Shown here: one piece after another, positions 47,537 through 56,991 of the stretch
How the letters are laid out: each line of letters opens with the position of its first letter
How positions within the stretch are numbered: the first letter of the stretch is position 1
Assembly (NCBI RefSeq): GCF_023952475.1
Contig: NZ_JALHRX010000009.1
Span: 185,455-249,454, forward strand
Source: Cupriavidus sp. WGlv3
GTDB lineage: Bacteria > Pseudomonadota > Gammaproteobacteria > Burkholderiales > Burkholderiaceae
Direction of reading: 5' to 3'
Length of the DNA stretch: 64,000 bases
Program-made: the position numbers and the translations under genes
Notes under the pieces: generated by a model
Seen by the model: the letters and a program-made list of their open reading frames with translations, nothing else
Databases searched by the model: none
Told to the model about the DNA's origin: nothing

Positions 47537-50500
47537 TCAAGCCGTATGGATGTTGCCGTTGCTCAGCAGCGTATTCAGGTCCAGCCCGACCACACCCTGC
47601 AGCACGGCGACATCCTGGAACGCAGTGGCGCTGCCGCCGCCGTCACGGTCCAGGCTGACCACGGTATTGCCATCGACCTCCGCCAGACGCACGAATTGCG
47701 CCACATTGGCGCTGGTCACGCTGACGCCCGACAGCAGTTCCGACAGGTCCAGCACGTCGCCGCCTGCCGACGCCGGCGCGAGGTCGAAGTCTGTGATCGT
47801 ATCGACCGAAGCGGCCTCGGCGCGCAGGAAGCGGAAGCTGTCGCTGCCTGCGCCGCCGGCAAGCGTGTCCGATCCGGCGCCACCAGTGATCAGGTCGTCG
47901 CCCTCCCCACCTGTCAGCTGGTCATCGCCGGCGCCGCCACGGAGCACATCGTTGCCGGCCGAGCCGTTGATCGTGTCGTTGAAGGCCGACCCGATCACCC
48001 CCTCCATGCCCTTGTAGCTGTCCGTGCCCAGGCCGACGCTGCCAAGATTGACCGAGGTCGCGCTGCTGCTCTGCACCAGCGTGAAATCGATCGCGCCGGT
48101 GGCATCGGAGAAGTCCAGCAGGTCGATGCCCGCGCCGCCATCGACGGTGTCGTTGCCCGCGCCGCCGCGCAGGATGTCGTTGGCACTGCTGCCGGTCAGC
48201 GTGTCATTGAAGCGTGACCCGATCACGCCTTCCATATTGCTGTAGGTGTCGCTGCCAAGGCCCGCACCGGACAGGTTGACCACGGTGCTGCCTTGCATCA
48301 GCGAAAACGTCAGCCCGCTGCCGGCATCGGAAAGATCCAGCATATCGATGCCGTCGCCGCCGTCGAGCGTATCGTCTCCGGCGCCGCCTCGCAGCACGTC
48401 ATCGCCCGCGCCGCCGCGCAATGTGTCACTCGCTGCGCCGCCGATGAAGACATCGCTGGCCGGGGCTCCGGTCAGCGCATCGTTGTTGCTGCCGCCGTCG
48501 AGGTATGAAGCCTGGTAAGTCTGGCTTGCCAGCGTCACCGATGCCGCGCCATTCGTCGACGAGACATTGACCGTCACGGTGGCCGTGCTGGTTCCGCCCG
48601 CGCCGTCGGAGACGGTATAGCTGAAGCCTCCCGCCGCCGCGTTGCTGGAGTCGAACATGATGTAGCTGTTATTGGTGCCGGGCGCGAACCGCAGGTTGCT
48701 GACGGCTCCGGTGGCCCCGGTGAGCGCGGTTATCGCAAGCGCCGAACCATCGACGTCGACGTCATTGGCGAGCAAGGCACTGACCGGTATCAGGATGCTG
48801 CCGGTGTTGTTCGAGACATAGACCACGTCCGCGGCCGCCACCGGCGCATCGTTGACAGGATGGATGGTGATCGCCACGGCATCGGTGTCGGTCGTCGCGC
48901 CGTCGCTGGTCTGCATCTGCAGCAAGGCCGTGCCGGCATAGTCCTTGTCGCCGGCAAACTGCAGGCCGTCCAGTGCGGCATGGATTGCCGCGTCGCTGCC
49001 GGTGAAGGTCATGGTGCCGTCCGCGCTGCCATCGCCGGCCAGGAACTGCAGTCCCGCCGTGCCGTTCAGCGTAATCGTGCCGCCGCTCGCCGTCAGCGTC
49101 ACCGTGTGGCTGCTGCCGTCCACATCGAAGAAGCCGAGCGCATTGCCGGTGGCCGTGCCGAATACGAGCGGCCTGTCTTCATCGACCGACTGCAGCCCCG
49201 GCACGCTGTTGACGGCGGCATCGTTGGCGCCCACGACATTGACCTTGATTTCCTGGCTGGCGCTGAGGTCGGCGGAGTGCACGGTCAAAGATTCCATAAC
49301 CTGCTGCCCGGCAGCCAGCGCATCAGCCTTGCTGTTATCCAGCGTATAGGTCCAGGCGCCGGTGGTGGTGTCGAACGTGAACGTGCCGTACTGCCCTACC
49401 AGGCTGTCCGGCGGCACCGGGGCGAAGTAGGCCTCGCCGGTATCGACATCGCTGACGGTCAGCGTGCCGCTGGCCGAGGCGTCGCCTGCCGTCGCGTTGG
49501 CCACGCCACCCGCTTCAGTCACCGCCGTGTCTTCGCTCGCGGACGCGGTGATGGTCGCCGCGTCGTTTGTGCCCGTGATATTGACCGTGATGGTTTGCTG
49601 CGCGGTCTGGTCGGCTGACCACACCGTCAGCGCGTCGCTGGCCTGCTGCCCGGCCGTCAGCGCATCGGCCTTGCTGTTGTCGAGCGTATAAGTCCACGCG
49701 CCGGTGGTGGTGTTGAACGTGAACGTGCCATATTGCCCGACCAGGCTGTCCGGCGGCACGGCGGCAAAGTAGGCCTCGCCGGTATCGACATCGCTGACGG
49801 TCAGCGTGCCGCTGGCCGAGGCATCGCCTGCCGTGGCGTTGCCCACGCCCCCCGCTTCTGTCGCCGCCGTGTCTTCGCTCGTCGATGCCGTGATGGTTGC
49901 CGTATCGTTTGCACCGGTGATATTGACCGTGATGGTGTGTTGCGCGGTCTGGTCGGCAGAAGACACCACCAGCGCATCGCTGACCTGTTGCCCGGCAGTC
50001 AGCGCATCGGCCTTGCTGTTGTCCAGTGTATAAGTCCAGGCGCCGGTGGCGCTGTCGAACGTGAAGGTGCCGTACTGCCCGGCCAGGCTGTCCAGCGCCA
50101 CCGCGGCAAAGTGCGCTTCGCCGGTGTCGACATCGTTCACCGTCAGCGTACCGCTGGCCGTGTTGTCTCCCGCAAGCGCGTTCGCCACACCGCCGTTCTC
50201 GGTCACCGCCGTATCTTCGCTCGCCGACGCGGTGATGGTCGCCGCATCGTTGGCGCCGTCGATCCGGATGCTCAGCGTCGATGCCGCCGAGGCCTGGCCA
50301 TCCGTCACGCTATAGCCGAACGACTCATCGAGATGGTCGCCGAGGCGCAGCGACTGCACCAGCGGATTGCCGTTGTCCAGGGTGTAGCTGTAGCTGCCGT
50401 CGGCGTTGATCTGCAGCGTGCCGTACTGGCCGGCATAGGTGCCGGGACTGGCCACGGCCAGCACATTGCCGGCATCGACGTCGCTGTCATTGGCGAGCAC

Positions 50501-51454
50501 GTTGCCGGTAACCGGGTTCGGATGGTTGTCTTCGCCGATGGCGTTGGCATCGGCCGCGGCGGTAGGGGCATGGTTGTCGTAGCCGGCAAAATCGGATTTG
50601 GTCAGGTCGTGCAGGCCGTCCAGGCGAATCACCATTTCGGCCGTGGCGGGATTGCCGTCGACATCGACGTAGACATAGGTGTTGCCGCCCGATTGCTGGT
50701 ACCAGGCGCCATGGGCGGTCGGCGTCAGGCCGCCCCACTGGAAGCCGGTGTCGCCCAGCACCGGGCGCAGATCCAGGCGATCGGTGCCGCGCTGGAAGTC
50801 GGCGATGACATCCATGCCGGCCGCGGTGGAATCGGAGACAGCGTTGTAGAGGAAGGTGTCGCGGCCGCTGCCGCCGCCCAGCGTGTCGCCGCCGCCCCCG
50901 CCGGCGATGGTGTCGTTGCCGCCTTCGCCGTAGACAGTGTCCCGGCCATTGCCGCCGGCGATGATGTCGTCGCCGCCGACGACGGCGCCGTCGCCGTTGT
51001 CGCCAAAGATCAGGTCATCGCCGTTGCCGCCCTGGATGCGGTCATTGCCCGGCTGCGCCGATTCATGTCCGCGCCCGCGCAGGTAGTCGGCATGGCTGTC
51101 GTAGCCGTCGCCATACAGCGTATCGCCGCCGTTGTCGCCGGCGTAGAGCGTCGACGCACCGTCGGCGCTGCCAATCACGTCGTCGCCGCTGCCGCCATAG
51201 ACCGCGTCGGTGCCGTTGCCGCCGGACAGGCTGTCGTTGCCGCGCCCGCCGAACACACGGTCCTTGCCGTTGGCGCCCAGCAGCGTGTCGTTGCCATCGC
51301 CGCCCTCGACGATATCGTCGCCATTGCCGGCATCGACATAGTCGCTGCCATCGCCCGCGCTGACATAGTCGTTGCCGTTGCCGCTCAGAATGGTGTCGCT
51401 GCTTGCGGTGCCGATGAGGCTGTCGCTGCCGTTGGTGCCAGTCACGGTTGCCAT
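47537..51454 (-). CDS. Large RTX/VCBS-repeat protein secreted by type I system
   Basis: A 1305-residue repeat protein. Order: N-terminal calcium-binding RTX nonapeptides from residue 3 to about 200 (GGDGNDTLLG-type), a serralysin-like RTX cap at about 200-290 (DTFLYNAVSDSTAAGMDVIA, DFQRGTDRLDLRP), a VCBS/cadherin-like domain, three near-identical 114-residue VCBS repeats (417-530, 531-644, 645-758), two cadherin-like domains to about 985, a second RTX block (about 990-1210, GGAGDDVLRGG) and a C-terminal type I secretion signal. There is no N-terminal signal peptide and no LapA-type N-terminal retention module, so it is probably released or loosely held. GGAGAGAG precedes the ATG. Its exporter genes flank it on both sides. 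Adhesin, biofilm matrix or calcium-dependent surface-layer roles are inferred. Confidence 0.93.
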   Translation of the reverse strand: MATVTGTNGSDSLIGTASSDTILSGNGNDYVSAGDGSDYVDAGNGDDIVEGGDGNDTLLGANGKDRVFGGRGNDSLSGGNGTDAVYGGSGDDVIGSADGASTLYAGDNGGDTLYGDGYDSHADYLRGRGHESAQPGNDRIQGGNGDDLIFGDNGDGAVVGGDDIIAGGNGRDTVYGEGGNDTIAGGGGGDTLGGGSGRDTFLYNAVSDSTAAGMDVIADFQRGTDRLDLRPVLGDTGFQWGGLTPTAHGAWYQQSGGNTYVYVDVDGNPATAEMVIRLDGLHDLTKSDFAGYDNHAPTAAADANAIGEDNHPNPVTGNVLANDSDVDAGNVLAVASPGTYAGQYGTLQINADGSYSYTLDNGNPLVQSLRLGDHLDESFGYSVTDGQASAASTLSIRIDGANDAATITASASEDTAVTENGGVANALAGDNTASGTLTVNDVDTGEAHFAAVALDSLAGQYGTFTFDSATGAWTYTLDNSKADALTAGQQVSDALVVSSADQTAQHTITVNITGANDTATITASTSEDTAATEAGGVGNATAGDASASGTLTVSDVDTGEAYFAAVPPDSLVGQYGTFTFNTTTGAWTYTLDNSKADALTAGQQASDALTVWSADQTAQQTITVNITGTNDAATITASASEDTAVTEAGGVANATAGDASASGTLTVSDVDTGEAYFAPVPPDSLVGQYGTFTFDTTTGAWTYTLDNSKADALAAGQQVMESLTVHSADLSASQEIKVNVVGANDAAVNSVPGLQSVDEDRPLVFGTATGNALGFFDVDGSSHTVTLTASGGTITLNGTAGLQFLAGDGSADGTMTFTGSDAAIHAALDGLQFAGDKDYAGTALLQMQTSDGATTDTDAVAITIHPVNDAPVAAADVVYVSNNTGSILIPVSALLANDVDVDGSALAITALTGATGAVSNLRFAPGTNNSYIMFDSSNAAAGGFSYTVSDGAGGTSTATVTVNVSSTNGAASVTLASQTYQASYLDGGSNNDALTGAPASDVFIGGAASDTLRGGAGDDVLRGGAGDDTLDGGDGIDMLDLSDAGSGLTFSLMQGSTVVNLSGAGLGSDTYSNMEGVIGSRFNDTLTGSSANDILRGGAGNDTVDGGAGIDLLDFSDATGAIDFTLVQSSSATSVNLGSVGLGTDSYKGMEGVIGSAFNDTINGSAGNDVLRGGAGDDQLTGGEGDDLITGGAGSDTLAGGAGSDSFRFLRAEAASVDTITDFDLAPASAGGDVLDLSELLSGVSVTSANVAQFVRLAEVDGNTVVSLDRDGGGSATAFQDVAVLQGVVGLDLNTLLSNGNIHTA
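49181..50206 (-). repeat. Three tandem 342-base VCBS repeats
   Basis: Units at about 50206-49865, 49864-49523 and 49522-49181 each encode 114 residues from (V/A)TE(N/A)GGV to TITAS(T/A)SEDTA. The blocks TWTYTLDNSKADAL-like GAWTYTLDNSKADAL and VDTGEA are identical in all three; the second and third units are the closest pair. The DNA is similar enough for unequal recombination. Confidence 0.85.
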
Positions 51455-51542
51455 GGTGGTTCTCTCTCCGTCCTGAATGCAGGCCTCGCGGCCATGCCTT
51501 GCCTGTTATCGTTGCAAAAAGGCTCGCGTGCGAGCGCGGTCC

Positions 51543-52925
51543 CTACCGTTCACGGAACGCCATGTCCCGGGTCTTGATGATGGGCTTGAGCAGGTAATGG
51601 AGCACCGTCTTCTGGCCCGTCAGTACATCCACCGTGGCAACCATGCCGGGCAGGATCGGCACCTGCACCGCGCTTCCTGCCGGTCGGTTGTCGCGGGTGC
51701 GCACGCGCACCAGGTAGTAGCTCTCGGGGCGCTCGCCGGGGCGCTCCGGCGTGAGCGTATCGGCGCTGATATGTTCGACGGTGCCGGCAAAGCCGCCATA
51801 GATGGAGAAGTCGTAGGCCGACAGCTTGACCACGGCGGGCTGCCCCGGCCGCAGGAAGGCGATGTCGGCCGGCCGCACGCGTGCCTCGACCAGCAGCGTG
51901 TCTTCCAGCGGCACGATTTCCACCAGGTCCATGCCCGGCTGGACCACGCCACCCACGGTGTTGATCTTGAGCTGCTTGACGATCCCGGCCAGCGGCGCGC
52001 GCACCAGGGTGCGATCGACGCGGTCCTGCAAGGCGGTGTTGGTCGCGCTCAGCGCTGCCTGCTCGGCCCTGGCCTGGTTGAGTTCGCGCATGGCCTCGGC
52101 GCGGAAATGCGCGCTCGCCTCGTCGAGCTTCTGCTGGCTCTCGCGATAGGCCGCCTCCAGGCGCGGCATCGCCAGCCGCGACGCGTCGAGCTCGCCCTTG
52201 AGGTCATTGGTCTGCCGCTCCAGCCGCAGCACATCGACATCGGAAACCACGCCCTGCGCCACCATCGGCCGCATCATCGCCAGCTCCTGCGCCACCAGGC
52301 GGTGGCTCTGCCGCAATTGCTGCTCGCGCGAGCGCTTTTCGGCCAGCTCCTGCCGGCGCTGCTCCGACTGCTGGCGCAGCACGGCCAGGTTCGCTTCCAG
52401 CGCGTGCTTGCGCGAGGCGAACAGCGAGCGTTCCTCGGCCACGAAACGGCGCGTATCGCCGTCGCCGCCCGCACTGGCGACGAAGTCGGTGCCGGCGGCC
52501 TCGGCGCTCAGGCGCGCGATGCGTGCCACCAGCGCATCGTCCTTGGTGCGGCCTTCCTGGTACGAGGCGGTAAAGCGCGTATCGTCGATGCGCATCAGCG
52601 GCTGGTCCTTGCTCACGACCTGCCCGGGTCGCACCATGATCTGCGCCACGATCCCGCCTTCCAGGTTCTGCACCACCTGCACCTGGCTCGACGGAATCAC
52701 CTTGCCCTCGCCCACCGTCACTTCATCGACCCGCGCCAGCGCCGCCCAGGCCAGCGCCACGACGGCAAAGCCCGCGGCGCACCACAGGATCCAGTGCGCG
52801 AACCAGCGTGGCCGCGACAGCGCCGCCGCGTCGCGCGCATCCATGAAGGCGGTATCGTCGGCGTGCGGCCGCAGGGCGGCGGCCAGGCGGCGCGCAAGGG
52901 TACGGGGCTCAGGCCGAGGCGACAT
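51543..52925 (-). CDS. HlyD-type periplasmic adaptor of the type I secretion system
   Basis: A 460-residue membrane fusion protein. It has a cytoplasmic N-terminal tail, one membrane helix at about 42-63, a biotinyl-lipoyl-like hairpin (KVIPSSQVQVVQNLEGGIVA, VRPGQVVSKDQPLMRIDDTR), a long alpha-helical coiled coil (about 125-310) and the C-terminal beta domain (VRAPLAGIVKQLKINTVGGV, RVRPADIAFLRPGQPAVVKL, LPGMVATVDVLTGQKTVLHY). It links the inner-membrane ABC exporter to TolC, as LapC does. Its start overlaps the exporter stop by 17 bases, and the RTX gene follows after 88 bases. Confidence 0.93.
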   Translation of the reverse strand: MSPRPEPRTLARRLAAALRPHADDTAFMDARDAAALSRPRWFAHWILWCAAGFAVVALAWAALARVDEVTVGEGKVIPSSQVQVVQNLEGGIVAQIMVRPGQVVSKDQPLMRIDDTRFTASYQEGRTKDDALVARIARLSAEAAGTDFVASAGGDGDTRRFVAEERSLFASRKHALEANLAVLRQQSEQRRQELAEKRSREQQLRQSHRLVAQELAMMRPMVAQGVVSDVDVLRLERQTNDLKGELDASRLAMPRLEAAYRESQQKLDEASAHFRAEAMRELNQARAEQAALSATNTALQDRVDRTLVRAPLAGIVKQLKINTVGGVVQPGMDLVEIVPLEDTLLVEARVRPADIAFLRPGQPAVVKLSAYDFSIYGGFAGTVEHISADTLTPERPGERPESYYLVRVRTRDNRPAGSAVQVPILPGMVATVDVLTGQKTVLHYLLKPIIKTRDMAFRER

Positions 52926-55101
52926 GGAGCTTTCTCCCCGCGAGCGCGTTCAGCACCTCGGCCTTGGGCCCGTCCGCGACGATGCGGCCCTGGTCCATCA
53001 CGATCAGGCGATCGACCAGGCTCAGCAGCGAGCCGCGGTGGGTCACCAGCAACAGCGTGCGCTCGCCCAGCGCTGCCGCGAGCCGCGCCTTGAACTGCTC
53101 CTCGGTGCGGTTGTCCATGGCACTGCTGGGCTCGTCGAGCAGCAGCAGCGGCGGCTGCAACAGCTCCGCGCGCGCGATCGCGATGGCCTGCCGCTGTCCA
53201 CCCGACAGCCCCTCGCCGCGCTCGCCCAGGCGCAGGTCATAGCCCTCGGGCAGGCGCTCGATGAAATCGCTGACACCGCCCAGGCGCGCGGCGCGCAGCA
53301 CGGCGGCATCGTCGGCGTAAGGCGCGCCCATCACGATGTTGTCGCGCACGGTGCCGCTGAACAACATCACGTCCTGCGGCACATGGCCGATGCCGCGCCG
53401 CAGCGCCGCCGGGTCGAGCTGGCGCACCTCGGCACCGTCGATCAGCACCGCGCCGGCATCGGGCGGATACAGGCCCAGGATCAGCTTTTCGATGGTGGTC
53501 TTGCCCGAGCCGATGCGGCCGATCAGCCCGACCCGCTCGCCGCTGGCAATGCGGAATGACACACCGTCGAGCGCGGCACCGTCGCGGCCGGGATAGCGGA
53601 AGCTGACCGAGCGGAATTCGATCTCGCCGCGCAACGGCGGGCGGTGCAGGAAGTGCTTGCCGGGCGGGCGCTCGACCGGCAGCGCCATGGTCCGGTCGAG
53701 GGCGGCCAGCGCGGTGCGGGCCTGGTGATAGCGCGTGGTCAGTCCGGCCATCTGCGACAGCGGCGCCAGCGCACGCCCGGCCAGGATGGTGCAGGCGATC
53801 AGGCCGCCCATGGTGAGGCGGTCGTCGGCAATCTGGTAGACGCCCATCACGACCACGGCCAGCGTGGCGGCCTGCTGCGCGAACAGCGCAGCGTTGATGA
53901 CGCACGCCGACAACCAGCGCGAGCGCAGCGCCAGCCTGGCCATCTGCCCGACCACCTGCTCCCATTGTCGCTGCGCGACCCCTTCCGCACCCGTGGTCTT
54001 GATGGTCTCCAGCCCCACCAACGTCTCCACCAGCGCTGCCTGCCGCTGTGCCGCGCAGGCACTGCTGGCCCGCACCGCGCGCGACAGCGGTCCCTGCAGC
54101 GCCAGGCTGAGGCCAAGCACCAGCGGCACCGTCAGCAGCGGCACCCACGCGAGCGGGCCGCCCACCCAGAACATCGCGGCGATGAAGACCGCGGCAAACG
54201 GCAGGTCGACCAGCGTGGTGATGGTGGCGGAGGTCAGGAAATCGCGCACCGATTCGAATTCCTGCAACTGGCTGCTGAGACTGCCGACCGAGGCGGGTCG
54301 TGAGCGCATCTCGATGCCAAGCACTTTCTCGAACACCGTGGCGGACACCGTCACGTCGATGCGCTTGCCGGCCACGTCGACAAAGTAGCCGCGCAGCATG
54401 CGCATGGCGAGCTCGAACAGCAGCACCAGGCCGACGCCCACGGCAAGCGCCCACAGGGTCTCCAGCGCATGGTTCGGCACCACGCGGTCATAGACGTTCA
54501 TGGTGAAGAGCGGCATCACCAGCGCAAACAGGCTCAGCAGCAAGGAAGCCACCAACACCTCGCCATAGACCGGCCAGCACTGCCGCATCACGCCCCAGAA
54601 CCATGCCTGCGGCGCGAGATCGGGCACGGCATCGATGGCAGCCCGGGCGGCATCCGAACGGTACGCGGGCCGGGCGAAGATGGCGTGTCCGGTGTAGCGC
54701 GCCAGCAGGTCTTCGCCGCGCACGGCCTGTTCGCCGTCACCGAACTCGGGCAGCACCACCACCAGCATGCCGTCATCGGCGCGGCGCACCAGAATGCAGG
54801 CCTCGCCCTGTTCCAGCAGCAGTATCGCGGGCAGCACGCGGTCGGGGATCTCGTCGGGCTTGCGTCGTACCAGCCGCGCGCAGAGGCCGGCGCGCGCCGC
54901 GGCACGCGCGCACAACGCGGGGGTAAGGCGATGGCCCTCCAGAGGCAGCCCTGCGACCAGGGCCTCGGCCGAGGCCGGCTGGTGGAAGTACCGGGCCAGC
55001 CAGAGCAGGCAGTCCAGCAGCGCATCATCGGGACGCGCGTCGCCGCGCAGACCCGGAACGGCATCCCGGATCTCGCGCGCATGCGTGGCGGCTGCGTGCA
55101 T
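52909..55101 (-). CDS. Type I secretion ABC exporter (LapB-like)
   Basis: A 730-residue ABC permease-ATPase. The N-terminal 130 residues form a degenerate C39 peptidase-like domain (LLDCLLWLARYFHQPASAEA, RVLPAILLLEQGEACILVRR) that binds substrate rather than cleaving it. A six-helix membrane domain follows (about 150-430), then the ATPase with Walker A GRIGSGKTT (about 529), signature LSGGQRQ (about 632), Walker B LLLLDEPSSAMD (about 657) and LLVTHRGSLLSL. I start it at the ATG at 55101, which fits LapB-like proteins; the open frame extends upstream to 55329 without similarity. It is the first gene of the secretion locus and overlaps the HlyD-type gene. Confidence 0.93.
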   Translation of the reverse strand: MHAAATHAREIRDAVPGLRGDARPDDALLDCLLWLARYFHQPASAEALVAGLPLEGHRLTPALCARAAARAGLCARLVRRKPDEIPDRVLPAILLLEQGEACILVRRADDGMLVVVLPEFGDGEQAVRGEDLLARYTGHAIFARPAYRSDAARAAIDAVPDLAPQAWFWGVMRQCWPVYGEVLVASLLLSLFALVMPLFTMNVYDRVVPNHALETLWALAVGVGLVLLFELAMRMLRGYFVDVAGKRIDVTVSATVFEKVLGIEMRSRPASVGSLSSQLQEFESVRDFLTSATITTLVDLPFAAVFIAAMFWVGGPLAWVPLLTVPLVLGLSLALQGPLSRAVRASSACAAQRQAALVETLVGLETIKTTGAEGVAQRQWEQVVGQMARLALRSRWLSACVINAALFAQQAATLAVVVMGVYQIADDRLTMGGLIACTILAGRALAPLSQMAGLTTRYHQARTALAALDRTMALPVERPPGKHFLHRPPLRGEIEFRSVSFRYPGRDGAALDGVSFRIASGERVGLIGRIGSGKTTIEKLILGLYPPDAGAVLIDGAEVRQLDPAALRRGIGHVPQDVMLFSGTVRDNIVMGAPYADDAAVLRAARLGGVSDFIERLPEGYDLRLGERGEGLSGGQRQAIAIARAELLQPPLLLLDEPSSAMDNRTEEQFKARLAAALGERTLLLVTHRGSLLSLVDRLIVMDQGRIVADGPKAEVLNALAGRKLHVASA

Positions 55102-55460
55102 GGCACAGGTCCCGGCGTTACCGCGACGGCGGACCAGACCGCTGCCGGCCGATGGCGCCTGCCGCCATCGTCGTGCGCCCGCGATTGCTTGCTGCCATGG
55201 TGCCCCCGTCCCGTTGCCATGTCGTTTTTTGCAAGCGTAGGTGAGCCCGACACCGGCGCCCATCGGCCGGATGGCGCAACCGGCGCTTCCAATGCCCGCG
55301 CGAGCCTCATCCGTTTGGCGTTTCACCAATGCAACCGGTGCGGGGAGCCGGGGCCTACCCTGGGAATTTGCTTATGACGACAATATCCTTCGCCCCGCGC
55401 GCTCTGGGGTATACCCTAGCGTCTTCGCCGGATTACCGGCTGCTTTCCAGTTTCCCCCGC
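55102..55460. promoter_or_regulatory. Divergent gap between the secretion locus and a solute-receptor gene
   Basis: About 360 bases without a supported gene, which must carry the promoters of both divergent units. The one clear feature is a 10-base perfect palindrome GGGTATACCC at 55407-55416, 45 bases ahead of the receptor start. Open frames crossing the gap extend the flanking genes but lack similarity. No convincing -35/-10 pair was found by eye. Confidence 0.4.
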
Positions 55461-56399
55461 ATGACCGCTTTCGCCTTGCCTGCCCAGACCACCCGCCTTT
55501 CCCGCGCCCGCCGCCCGCTCGCGGCAATCCTGCTCGCCGCCGGCGCCGCCGCCATGCTGGCCCCGGCCGCGGCACGCGCCCAGAGCCCGGTGCTCGACAA
55601 GATCCGCGACGCCGGCACCATCGTGCTGGGCTACCGTGAGTCCGCGCTGCCGTTCTCGTTTGCCGACGACAAGGGCCAGCCGGCCGGCTATGCCGTCGAC
55701 CTGTGCCTGCGCGCGGCCGAGGCGGCGCGCCAGAAGCTGGGCCTGAAGGACCTGAAGGTGCGCTGGATGCCGCTGACGCCGCAGAACCGCATTCCGGCGG
55801 TGGTGAACGGGCTGGTCGACCTGGATTGCGCCCCCAACACCAACTCGCTCGAGCGCCAGAAGCAGGTTGCGTTCAGCGTCTCGCACTATGTGTCGACGGT
55901 GCGCATGCTGGTGCGGGCGGACTCGGGCGTCCGCTCGTTCGGCGACCTGCGCGGCAAGACCGCGGTCACCAGCGCGGGCTCGACCGGCGACCGCCACGTG
56001 CGCCGCTTCAAGGGCCAGTACGGCTATCACGACGTCTACGCCAAGGACCACGGCGAATCGTTCCTGCTGCTGGAATCGGGCCGCGCCCAGGCCTTCGTGA
56101 TGGACGACGTGCTGCTGGCCGGGCTGCGCGCGCGCGCCAAGGACCCCTCTCAATACGTCATCGTCGGCCCGGCGCTGTCGGTCGAGCAGAATGCACTGAT
56201 GCTGTCGAAGGCCGATCCGGAATGGAAGCGCCTGGTCGACCAGACCCTGGCCACGACCTTCGCCGGCCCCGAGGTCAAGGCGCTGCAGCAGCGCTGGTTC
56301 CAGCAGCCCATCGGCAGCCGCGGCATCAACCTGGCGCTGGCGCCTTCGGGCGAGGTACGCGCGGCCTGGAAGCATCCGTCCGACGCGGTCACCGAATAA
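55461..56399 (+). CDS. Amino-acid-type ABC transporter solute-binding protein (GltI-like)
   Basis: A 312-residue periplasmic binding protein of the family 3 (glutamate/aspartate GltI) type. It has a signal peptide (hydrophobic core about 18-36, cleavage near ARAQ-SPVL), then DKIRDAGTIVLGYRESALPF, SFADDKGQPAGYAVDLCLRA, VRWMPLTPQNRIPAVVNGLV, DLDCAPNTNSLERQKQVAFS, GSTGDRHVRRF and GESFLLLESGRAQAFVMDDV. It would bind an acidic or other amino acid. No permease or ATPase gene is adjacent, so it is an orphan here. The ATG at 55461 gives a standard signal peptide; a longer frame upstream is not supported. Confidence 0.9.
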   Translation: MTAFALPAQTTRLSRARRPLAAILLAAGAAAMLAPAAARAQSPVLDKIRDAGTIVLGYRESALPFSFADDKGQPAGYAVDLCLRAAEAARQKLGLKDLKVRWMPLTPQNRIPAVVNGLVDLDCAPNTNSLERQKQVAFSVSHYVSTVRMLVRADSGVRSFGDLRGKTAVTSAGSTGDRHVRRFKGQYGYHDVYAKDHGESFLLLESGRAQAFVMDDVLLAGLRARAKDPSQYVIVGPALSVEQNALMLSKADPEWKRLVDQTLATTFAGPEVKALQQRWFQQPIGSRGINLALAPSGEVRAAWKHPSDAVTE

Positions 56400-56585
56400 G
56401 GCATGCCGGCGGCACCATGCGCAATCGCGCTGGCGCCGCAATTCAGGGTTTCCATGAGGTTGCCGCGCCGGGCAAGCCCCAAGTTGACAGTCATGAATGA
56501 TGTTGGCGACACTGGCCCGAGCCATCCCTGTACCGGGCAGGCCATAGACACGACCGCCCGACGGCGGCATATCTCAGGAGAAACC

Positions 56586-56909
56586 ATGAACAAGTTCGTC
56601 GCGACCGCGATCGCACTCTGCCTTGGCGCCGCTTCGCTGGCCGTGCAGGCACAGACTGGCGGCAAGCAGCAGTTCGATCCGCATACCCAGGGTGCCAAGT
56701 CGGGCGAGAAGTTCGACCCGTACAGCCAGGGCGCCAAGGCCGGCGACAAGTTCGACCCGTACAGCCAGGGCGCGAACAAGAGCACCCGCACCAACCTGAC
56801 CGACCCTGCCGCGCCGGCCGCCGACAAGAAACCGGCCAAGCAAGGCACCAAGAAAAAGAACAACAAGAGCAGCAAGAAGAAAGCCACCCCCGCTCCGGCC
56901 GCCAGCTGA
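56586..56909 (+). CDS. Second secreted DPYSQGA-repeat protein
   Basis: A 107-residue protein. It has a signal peptide (MNKFVATAIALCLGAASLAV, cleavage near QAQ-TGGK), then three tight repeats FDPHTQGAKSGEK, FDPYSQGAKAGDK and FDPYSQGANKS, then TRTNLTDP and a Lys-rich tail (KKKNNKSSKKKAT). It is a paralogue of the protein at 3071-3439, which has three DPY(S/T)QGA copies and TRTDLAP. The basic tail is not shared. AGGAG before the ATG at 56586 is strong. The likely location is the periplasm or outside; function unknown. Confidence 0.8.
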   Translation: MNKFVATAIALCLGAASLAVQAQTGGKQQFDPHTQGAKSGEKFDPYSQGAKAGDKFDPYSQGANKSTRTNLTDPAAPAADKKPAKQGTKKKNNKSSKKKATPAPAAS

Positions 56910-56933
56910 ACCACGGCTGCCGCCGGATACAGG

Positions 56934-56958
56934 AAAACCCGCCACGGCGGGTTTTTTT
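56934..56958 (+). terminator. Intrinsic terminator after the repeat-protein gene
   Basis: AAAACCCGCC-ACG-GCGGGTTTTTTT forms a short GC-rich stem with an A-tract before and a T7 run after, 25 bases past the stop codon of the DPYSQGA gene. Confidence 0.9.
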
Positions 56959-56991
56959 GCGCCCTCGCGGGCGAGGTGGCCATGGCGCCGG

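Noticed and set aside
48246..51454. CRISPR-like appearance of regularly spaced repeats.
   Set aside because: The repeats are coding RTX nonapeptides and VCBS domains in one open frame, not short palindromic repeats with unique spacers.
49733..51577. A 614-residue open frame antisense to the RTX gene.
   Set aside because: It is Val/Ala/Gly-rich and mirrors the RTX repeats. The minus-strand product has intact calcium-binding nonapeptides and a strong ribosome site.
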